In this document: positions 29,590 through 64,000 of the stretch, one piece after another
Layout: every line of letters starts with the position of its first letter
How positions within the stretch are numbered: position 1 is the stretch's first letter
Source of the DNA: Dromiciops gliroides
Lineage: Eukaryota; Chordata; Mammalia; Microbiotheria; Microbiotheriidae
Assembly (NCBI RefSeq): GCF_019393635.1
Contig: NC_057863.1
Coordinates: 31,066,814 to 31,130,813 of the forward strand
Direction of reading: 5' to 3'
Length of the DNA: 64,000 nucleotides
The notes under the pieces: model-generated
What the model saw: the letters and a program-made list of their open reading frames with translations, nothing else
Databases searched by the model: none
Told to the model about the DNA's origin: nothing
Position numbers and translations under genes: made by a program

Positions 29590-30650
29590 AGTGCTATCAA
29601 ATAAAGGGAAGAGAATTAAGGCTCCCAACACCAATCTGACCTCAGAATCTTCTGTAGCTCACTCTTGTCCTCTGGAGGAATCACAAACTCCTCCCAGGCT
29701 CTGAAAGCCATCCACAGTCTGCCTGCAACTGCTCTTCCAGGGAGGGTCTCATTTCACTCCTCTGACCTTCACACTCTCATTTCCAGCTGGCCACACTCTG
29801 GGACAGCTCTTCTTCCTCCTCAACTCTCCCTCTCCCATGTTTCTTTGTGTACACAGACATACCTTCTCTCCTCATCTCTGCCTGTTGAAGCCCTTGTCTT
29901 CCTAGGCAACAGATGACTCAGACCTGGAGTCAGGAAAATGAGAGTCCAAATGGGGCCTCAGATGTTCACTAGCTGTGTGACCCTGGACAAGTCACTTTGT
30001 TTGCCTCTGTCTTCTCTACTGTAGAATGGGGATAATGACAGTAACTCTGTCCCAGGGTTGTTGTGAGGGTGAAATGAAATAATATTTGTAAAGTGCTTAG
30101 CGAGCAGTCAGGGCTATAGAAATGTTTAATTCCTTCTCTTTAAGGCCCCGATCAGGTGTCACCAAAACTGTGTATCCTTTTTGAGGGCTTAGCTGAAAGG
30201 ATTTTCTCTTCTAAAATTCTCCTAGTTCATCTGGTCTCAATGTCTCCTTTGCCCTCTTTGCTCTCTTCCTTGTTTTATACCCATCAGTATACATACTATC
30301 TCTCCTTACCCACCCCCAGTAAATTGTCTTTGGGTGCAGGGTCTGGATCACTGTTGTCTCTGTATCCCTAATACCTCACCCACCCAGGCCTTTGTACGTT
30401 GTTGTTCTTTAGTCATCTTTCAGTCACATCCAACTCTTTGTGACCTCATTTGCAGTTTTCTTGGTGAAAAAACTGGAGTGGTTTGTGAGGAAAAAAGGGT
30501 TAAGTGATTTGGCCAGGATCATTTAGCTAGGGAGTATCTGAGGCCAGATTTGAACTCAGGAGGATGAGTCTTCTTAAATCCATACCCGGCACTCTATCCA
30601 CTGCACCACCCAGCTGCCCTTGTACATAAGTAGGCCTTAATAAATATTTG
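29590..30650 (+). mobile_element. L2 LINE 3' region, interrupted by MIR and an RTE-tailed SINE
   Basis: 29640-29900 (ACAAACTCCTCCCAGGCTCT, AGCCATCCACAGTCTGCC) and 30130-30400 (TAAATTGTCTTTGGGTGCAG) resume at 30620 with AATAAATATTTGTTGAATT. MIR sequence lies at 29910-30130 and a SINE at 30398-30619. Confidence 0.6.
30398..30619 (-). mobile_element. RTE-tailed SINE (MAR1-like)
   Basis: Antisense copy: the 3' tail part (TTCAGTCACATCCAACTCTT) leads into a CORE-SINE-like body ending CACCCAGCTGCCC. Flanked by TTGTAC. Inserted in L2. Confidence 0.75.
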
Positions 30651-31776
30651 TTGAATTTGAATTCATTGGTCCATCATCTTTCTGCCAGCTGACCTCACAG
30701 AATCAAATTCTGTGACTTACTATGATTTTAACAATCAGCCAGTGGACTGAATTTAAATTTTTCTTTATTTAACATTTAAGTCAATGGCATTGAAGAAGCA
30801 TTTATTAAGCACCTACTATATGCCAGGCAGTGTGCTAAATTCTGGGAAAAAACAAAAGCCCCCAAGGATGTTAAATTAAATTGGTTGGATATAACTTCTC
30901 CATGTATTAGGAAATACAAACTAAGCAAAAAAAAGTACAACAGAATTTGGGGGGGGGCAAAGGGCGAGATGAGTTTTAACAACTATTAGGAAGGTGTCTG
31001 GATGGAGGTGTCACTAAGCAGAACCTTGAAGGGGAAGAAGGTCCCAAGATGTGGAGATAAAAGAGAAAACATTTCAGGTGTGTGTGGGGAGTGCAGCAAG
31101 TGGCCAGGCTGGCTGAAACATGAAATCACAAGTCCTGTCCCCATTTATATAGAGTGCTTGGAGGAAAGTGCCAAGAATGCTGTATTTTTATGTTTAGATA
31201 TGGAAACAGATTCTTTCAGTGTGGCTCTGGAGGTCAGGGACATTACAGATGGGTGCAAGGGATGTGGATTTTGGCCAAACAAAGCGTGCAAAAAAGGATA
31301 AACATAAGGTAGAAGTGCTTAATAATTAGAGTTCTCAAAAATTAAATTACCTGCTTTCTGAGTTTTATTATTATTATTAATAATAACAGTAATATGTTTT
31401 AAGGTAGGCAAAGCACTCTACATGTTATTTCCCTTGGTCCTGAGAGGATGAGGTGCTGTTGCAATCCCGATTTACAGATAAACTGAGTCTGAGAGAGGGG
31501 TAACTGACATGCAGAGTCACCAACTCATAAATATTTGAGGCAGAATCAAACTCAGGTCTATCCTGATTCCTCATCCAATGCTCTCTTCCATACACAATGA
31601 AATCTCTGTCTTGGGAAGGATGAGACAAGCCCAGAAAGCCTCTTTTGGGGAATGTTTTTGGATTGTTTTCTGGAGTGCAAAAGTCTACTGCAAGCTAAAT
31701 TCTGGTTTTTTTTTTTCTTCTCATCTTACAATACTTTAGATTCTGAAAATTTGAACTTCATAATTCTGCTACCAAG

Positions 31777-50030
<18,254 letters not shown>

Positions 50031-50136
50031 TCCTTTCCCTTGATGGACTTTTGCCAAACGGATCATGCGCTGAACGCGATCAGACGAGAGGAAGACACGG
50101 CTGCCGATCACTGGACTCTTGAACACGGTGGTAAGC

Positions 50137-50142
50137 ATTAAA
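50137..50142 (+). promoter_or_regulatory. Likely LRRIQ4 polyadenylation signal (ATTAAA)
   Basis: ATTAAA 107 nt past the stop, followed about 25 nt later by a GT-rich stretch (TTGTGCTTGTCTC), the usual layout of a cleavage site. Confidence 0.6.
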
Positions 50143-50199
50143 AGGCTTTCATACCAACCTACTTGTGCTTGTCTCCAGGATGTTTAATTAGTAAACGTC

Positions 50200-50310
50200 T
50201 CGTGTTAGATTGTAAGCTCTCTGAGGGCAGGGATTAATTTTCTTCTTTGTATCTGCAGGGTCTAGCACAGGGGCTTTCACAGAGTAGGCATTTCCTCAAT
50301 GCTTTGGAGA
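50200..50310 (+). mobile_element. L2 LINE tail downstream of LRRIQ4
   Basis: TTAGATTGTAAGCTCTCTGA, GGGCAGGGATTAATTTTC, GTAGGCATTTCCTCAATGC. Confidence 0.55.
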
Positions 50311-50324
50311 AGCGTCCTGGAGTG

Positions 50325-50550
50325 ATGGATGGCGCATTAGACTTGGAGTCAGGAGGACCTGAGTTCAAATCCAGCCTCAGACACACACGAGCTGTATGAC
50401 CCTGGGCAAGTCACTTCACCTCTGCCTTAGTTTCCTCATCTATAAAATGTTGATAATAATAGCATCTACCTCCCAGAGTTGTTGTGAGGATCAAATGAGG
50501 TAATAATTGTAAAGGGCCTGGCACTATACAAGTATTAGATATTATTTTAA
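50325..50550 (+). mobile_element. MIR SINE
   Basis: Sense MIR: TTGGAGTCAGGAGGACCTGA, CTTAGTTTCCTCATCTATAA, AGTTGTTGTGAGGATCAAAT. Confidence 0.65.
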
Positions 50551-50640
50551 TTATTATTATTATAAAATTTACTTGGTCCTGTTTTCATTGACAGTAGCTA
50601 TAAAACCTATGGAAAGAAACTATCCCGCCCCGCCCTCTCT

Positions 50641-50662
50641 CCCCCCCCCCCCCCCCCCCCCC
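50641..50662. repeat. C22 homopolymer
   Basis: Twenty-two C then GCCCC, preceded by CCCGCCCCGCC; 600 nt downstream of the LRRIQ4 stop. Length is likely uncertain in any assembly. Confidence 0.9.
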
Positions 50663-51089
50663 GCCCCGAAAGCAATTTTATTTTTTTTAATTTAAAAAAA
50701 AAAGGAAGGAAATTCAGTCTTTTGGTTTCATTGCCACATATCTTTGGAGGGTTGGCTACTGAAGATATCCCTGTGCTCATGGAGAAACCTGTGGTAGGGT
50801 GGGAAGAGTGTCGGACCTGGGGTTGGGGAGTCCAGGTACTTATGGGCTGTGTGACCCTGGACAAGTCACTTCCTTCTCTGTAAAATGAGGGAGGTTGAAC
50901 TAGTTGACTTTTAAGGTTCTTTCTATGAACTGTGATCTAAGCTTTTAATCTATGATCTCAAGGCCTGATGTCAAATCTTAGCTCTCCACTTATTGGCTGG
51001 GTGGCTTGAATCAAGTTAATTCATCTCTCTGGGCCTCAGTTTCCTCCTTTGTAAAATGAGGGGTGGTGGTCCAGTTGACTTCTTTTGTT

Positions 51090-51233
51090 TTGTTTTTGCA
51101 GGACAGTGAGGGTTAAGTGACTTGCCCAAGGTCATACAGCTAGTAAGTGTCAAGTGTCTGAGGCCAGATTTGAACTCAGGTTCCCCTGAATCCAGGGCTG
51201 GTGCTTTATCCACTGCACCCCCTAGCTGCCCCT
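51090..51233 (-). mobile_element. CORE-SINE
   Basis: Antisense copy inserted in an older MIR; flanks GTTGACTTCT / GTGGACTTCT. Confidence 0.9.
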
Positions 51234-51589
51234 CTAGTGGACTTCTAAGGTCCATTCTAGCTCTAGATATTTATTTGATTCTAAGGCCTGGCTTTGTTTT
51301 GTATTCATTGTGTCACCTCTCTTTTCCTTTATCTTTATCTGTAAAATGGGGGTGCTCACCTATGACTTCTTTGGTTTACTATGAGACTCAAATGATAACA
51401 ATAGTTGAAGTTCCCGTTTATATAGATTTCTTCATTTGAGGTTTAGAAAGTATATCCAAAACATTATTTCCTATGAGCTTCACACTTTCCCTCTGGGGTC
51501 AGTACTTGCCTAAAATGTCCCTTTTAAGAGACAAGAAAATTGAGGTTTACAGAAATCTAGAAGTTTTGTACATCCTGAAGAGTGAGTCT

Positions 51590-51800
51590 TCATGTAGCTC
51601 TTGACCAGTAGTACCTCATTTGATCCTAACGACAACCCTAGACAAGGGAGGTGTTGCTATTATTCCCATCTTACAGATGAAACGGAGGCAGACAGAGGCT
51701 AAGTGATTTGCCCAGGGTCATACAACTAGTTGGTGTCTGAACCCAGATTTTAACTCGGGCCTTCCCAACTCCAGGTTGGGAAGTGCTCTATTCACTGGGT
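51590..51800 (-). mobile_element. MIR SINE
   Basis: Antisense MIR: TTGATCCTAACGACAACCCT, TTACAGATGAAACGGAGGCA, GCCCAGGGTCATACAACTAG. Confidence 0.6.
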
Positions 51801-52418
51801 CCTCAGCTGCCTGGAGAGAAGCCTAGGAGAGCAGAAAGAATTGACTCAGAAGACCTGTGTTTGAATTCTATTTCTACCACTTACTCACTTGGTGACCTTG
51901 GGGAAGTCACTCAACTTTTCTGGGACTCAGTATCTATAAATGCAGAGGGTGGACCAGATGACCTCTGAGGCCCCTTACAGTGACAAAGCTACTATGGTAA
52001 GTGTGATTCAGTGTGACTTTCCAGTGCACAGCGTAAGACTGGGGGCATTCCAGATTTCTTGGCAGAATCTCCAGGACTACCTGGTGTAACTTGTACCATG
52101 ACAGGAGTCCTCTTAGAACCCCCTCCCCCCCACTCCAGTTGGTTCTATCCTACTTGAAGATATCCAGTAATGGGGTAGCCACTGCCTCCATGAGGTGGTC
52201 GTTCTAGTTTGGGACAGTTTGGTTAGTAAGGCTTTTAAATTTTTTTCTTTTTATTTTCATTACTTTTTAAAAAAATTCAATTTTGTTTTCAGTTTTGATT
52301 TTTTTCCTCCACCCATTAAAAGCTAGAAAAACAAACCCATTATAGATACATACAATTCAGCAAAGCAAGCTCCCGCTTCAGACGCATCCCAAACCACATA
52401 TATGCTCAGGCTGCCCTC

Positions 52419-53066
52419 TGTGGTAAAATAATGGAATTTGGCAGACTGATTGGGATGGGCCACACCTGGCCTGTCCCGAGTGCTGATGTCAGCAGGAGAA
52501 ACCACTCTCCACAGGCAGTTTGAAGGACCTCCCCTTTTGGGGGAGGGAGAGTAAACGCTTGCTGAGGAGAGCTCAGTCTCTTTCCAGAGTCACTTTCTTT
52601 CTGGTGGTGTGAGCTGCAGGAGCCAGCAGGAAGAGGTTTTTTCCTGGCAGTTTGTCTTGTGGGCCCTGACTACAAAGCTGTTTCCCATTGAAGCTGTGGT
52701 CCCCAGGTGGTGACTTAACATACCAGCCCTGCTCTTTTGAATTAGCTGAACTGGAAGCGAGTTCGGGGATTGTATAGACTTAGGTTAGAGTTAGGGGGAT
52801 TACCCAATTTTCTTTTTCCCTATTTCCTTGTCTTTGATTTTATTAATTTCACCTTTGCTGTTTATTTTATTCCCATTAATAAAACCTGATTTGTTTGTGG
52901 AAAAGAGGCTGTTAGGCTCCTTTCTTACTGGCCTGGGAGAAATATCTAAAAAGGCAGTTCGGAGGGGAGGGAGCTTTGGGCCTAGAGGTCCCTCATTATT
53001 TCCGGGACCCCAATATTATGGTGAACCACTCAATTAACTCTCCCTATATCAAATTTGGCCCCAACA
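52419..53066 (+). mobile_element. Solo LTR of an endogenous retrovirus (648 bp)
   Basis: Begins TG (TGTGGTAAAATAATGG) and ends CA (GGCCCCAACA). It carries AATAAA at 52878-52883 and is flanked by the 4-bp copies CCTC at 52415-52418 and 53067-53070. No internal region remains. It sits inside an antisense L1 3' fragment. The 4-bp duplication suggests a class I (gamma-like) family; this is inference. Exact flanks suggest a moderate age. Confidence 0.85.
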
Positions 53067-53162
53067 CCTCTGCACCCATCCCCTTCCTGTCTGGAGGTAG
53101 GGAGCAGATTTCACAAGGCATCCTTTGGAACTGTGGCTCTTCATTAATTACTTTCTTTCTTT

Positions 53163-53311
53163 CTTTTTTTTTTTTGGTGAGGCAATGGGGGTTAAGTGAC
53201 TTGCTTAGGGTCACACAGCTAGTAAGTGTTAAGTGTCTGAGTCTGGATTTGAACTCAGGTCCTCCCGAATCCAGGGCTGGTGCTCTATCCACTGCACCAC
53301 CAAGCTGCCCC
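53163..53311 (-). mobile_element. CORE-SINE
   Basis: Antisense copy with CATTAATTACTTTC duplicates, in antisense L1. Confidence 0.93.
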
Positions 53312-53859
53312 CATTAATTACTTTCAATACTCAAGTGGATCTGCATTCCTTCCATGTGGATGTTCCCTCCAACAGGGCAGATTTCCACCACCCCTGTGTC
53401 TGCTTGTCCATGCCTCCCATAAGTTTGCCATGGAAGGCCTATTCGGCATGCCAGGGGAGGCTCTCACATTCCCAGAGGAGCACATGGCTGGCCTACCATT
53501 TATCCGAGCTGGTCTTGGATTCAGGAGGACGTATGTTCAAATCTTTCCTCTCACCAGGATGGGTGACTGTGGACACAAGTCATCCAGCCCTCACCAGCCT
53601 GTTTTCTCTAAAATGTGTCTTACACCTGTAGTACCTGCTCTGAGGGTCATTGGGAGTCATGTCTGTAAAACACTCTGCAGATTTGAGAGCACCTTGTACC
53701 TGTTAGTTATTATCATTGCCACACAATGTTCTTTGCTATTACTCCTGCACACGTTATCTTCCTGAACCTTAAACCCCATTGCAGAAGCTCCAAAGTTGGT
53801 TCTAATCCGATTGAAGTGACGTTGTCTCATGCTAGAGTCAGCGGTGGTGTAAACACTGA

Positions 53860-54070
53860 TAAGAACCCTGGATTAGGAGTCAGGAGACCTAAATCTGAGT
53901 TCTGACTCTGCTACTTATTAGCTGTGTGGCCACAGGCAAGACACTGAACCTCAGTGGCCCCTTCTGGAAACAGGCAGAGGAATAATTGCATGATGTCCCT
54001 CCCAGCATCAGTGTAAGGAAAGTGGTTTGTAAACTTCCAAGTGCCACATAAATAATGTTATTATTATTAA
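53860..54070 (+). mobile_element. MIR SINE next to the LRRC31 stop
   Basis: Sense MIR: CTGGATTAGGAGTCAGGAGA, TAGCTGTGTGGCCACAGGCA. It ends within about 50 nt of the LRRC31 stop, so it probably lies in the 3' UTR, antisense. Confidence 0.6.
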
Positions 54071-54114
54071 TAGAGGAGGTGTTTTGTTTTGTTTTAGCTC
54101 TGGGATAACAGATG

Positions 54115-62981
<8,867 letters not shown>

Positions 62982-64000
62982 CTATAACAAATTGGTTGTA
63001 AGTCCAAGTCAACTCAGTATTCTACACAGCTTTGTGGGGAAATGGGAAAAGAAGCCCCCAGAAACTCTGTTGGGTACTTCTTTGAGTTGCCAGGATTAGA
63101 AATAAGACAGGACATTCTGTTGGCCCACAGAGAGATTTAGCCTACTTTGACTCCATGGATACCATGCTTATCTGAGCCAACAGAGACAGAATAACAGAAT
63201 ATTAGAAATGAGTAACCTGACAGCAGAACGGTGCTGTGGTCGGGGGAAAATCTAGACAGGATGCTTAGAAAGCTCCTGACCAGCCAGGAGAACAGGACTG
63301 TGGAGAGGGTGATGAGACAGAGAGGGATTCCTAGGCCTGGGTGGGTGAGAGGCCAAAGATCATTGAAAAAGGACTTCTCAATTGCCAGGGATGGGGTAGT
63401 GAGGGAAGAGCAGAGGGAGCAATGAGGCAGGCAAAGATTTTTCCTTGATGAGTAGAGGCCATTTCAGCAAGGGAACTTTAAATTTATGAGCCTATGCAGA
63501 CTCTGAAGAATATGGGACAGTTATTTTTTTGACAGGGGAAAAAGTAAATAGGATAGGTCTGACATATGGAGCCCCACCAAAGGAGGGCAGACAGAACCAA
63601 GTCCAAATCATGTGGGTACAACCAAGGGGCATTGAGGGTCTGGGGGTCTCCAGAAGAGGGCATAAGTGGTAAAGAGTCCTCCTTCTAGGATTTCCCTAAA
63701 TCAAGGAAATATTAGTTACCATCTTGTTCTTTTATACTTTGTATTTACTTATCTGTATTGACATTGTAACCCACCAAGAGAACAGTAAGCTCCCTGAGGG
63801 CAAGAATGATTTCATTTTTGTCTTTGTAGCCAATTCTTGGCACAAAGTAGGTGTTTGTTGAATTGAACTGAACCGGATGATTTGCTTTTTTATTAAGCTT
63901 GTTTCAGTTCCCCCTCAGCCCTAGGACCTTGATGACCTATGCAGTCATTGTCTTCAAATGTTTATTATAGTTCTTTGTGTTTCTTTCATATATCCCCAAT
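62982..64000 (-). other. LRRC31: LRRC31 intron at the right edge
   Basis: No exon with a 168-nt LRR pattern is found here; only the L2 tail at 63760. The upstream LRRC31 exons should lie beyond 64000. Confidence 0.6.
63760..63870 (+). mobile_element. L2 LINE tail in LRRC31 intron
   Basis: AGTAAGCTCCCTGAGGGCAA, CAATTCTTGGCACAAAGTAG, GTGTTTGTTGAATTGAA. Confidence 0.55.

Larger units (their letters stand above)
52205..53330 (-). mobile_element. Antisense L1 3' fragment hosting the solo LTR
   Basis: The two sides of the LTR (52205-52418 and 53067-53330) read on as one sequence typical of antisense marsupial L1 3' ends (CAAAGCAAG, CACATATATGCTCAGGCTGC, then TCCTGTCTGGAGGTAGGGAG). A SINE at 53163-53311 is also inserted in it. 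Confidence 0.7.

Overview
The window is vertebrate nuclear DNA, and the repeats point to a marsupial. It has spliced genes with GT/AG introns, one CpG island, and dozens of copies of a tRNA-derived CORE-SINE (head GGGGCAGCTAGGTGGCGCAG, B box GAGTTCAAATCC, poly-A tail) of the kind abundant in marsupials. It also carries marsupial-type L1 pieces, RTE-tailed SINEs, and old L2/MIR and hAT copies. The species cannot be read from the sequence; an Australian-type marsupial is a guess from the SINE type and density.

Three leucine-rich-repeat genes lie in the order and orientation of the human 3q26.2 block: LRRC34 (minus, 27219 down to 9957, complete coding region), LRRIQ4 (plus, 31777 to 50030, complete coding region) and LRRC31 (minus, 62981 down to 54115, the 3' six coding exons; the 5' exons lie beyond the right edge). 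I rebuilt every exon from splice sites and reading phase. LRRC34 comes out at 448 residues in 11 exons, LRRIQ4 at 567 residues in 5 exons, and the LRRC31 part at 389 residues. No coding exon is broken.

Layout: 1-9.9 kb is gene-free and holds an old plus-strand L1 (about 2.6-8.6 kb) interrupted by SINEs and a probable LTR fossil. 9.9-27.2 kb is LRRC34, with a large last intron that contains an antisense L1 with a small hAT element inside it. 26.6-28.0 kb is a CpG island covering the LRRC34 start, with X-box-like (RFX) motifs. 28-31.7 kb is MIR/L2 sequence between the two divergent genes. 31.7-50.1 kb is LRRIQ4, with microsatellites, a GT minisatellite and an RTE LINE in its introns. 50.1-54.1 kb separates the converging 3' ends of LRRIQ4 and LRRC31 and holds a solo LTR with a 4-bp target duplication. 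54.1-63 kb is LRRC31, built from identical 168-nt exons.

The genes are separate LRR scaffold proteins rather than an operon-like system. LRRC34 and LRRC31 have ribonuclease-inhibitor-type repeats. LRRIQ4 has short Ras-suppressor-type repeats plus an IQ motif and a lysine-rich tail. The likely shared regulation is the CpG-island promoter with RFX-type motifs. I found no unknown multi-gene system. The more unusual signals are the exact 168-nt exon periodicity of LRRC31, the X-box over the LRRC34 start codon, a 63-bp inverted repeat in LRRC31 intronic DNA, a GT minisatellite that keeps an LRRIQ4 exon frame open, and several nested insertions that can be dated by their target duplications.
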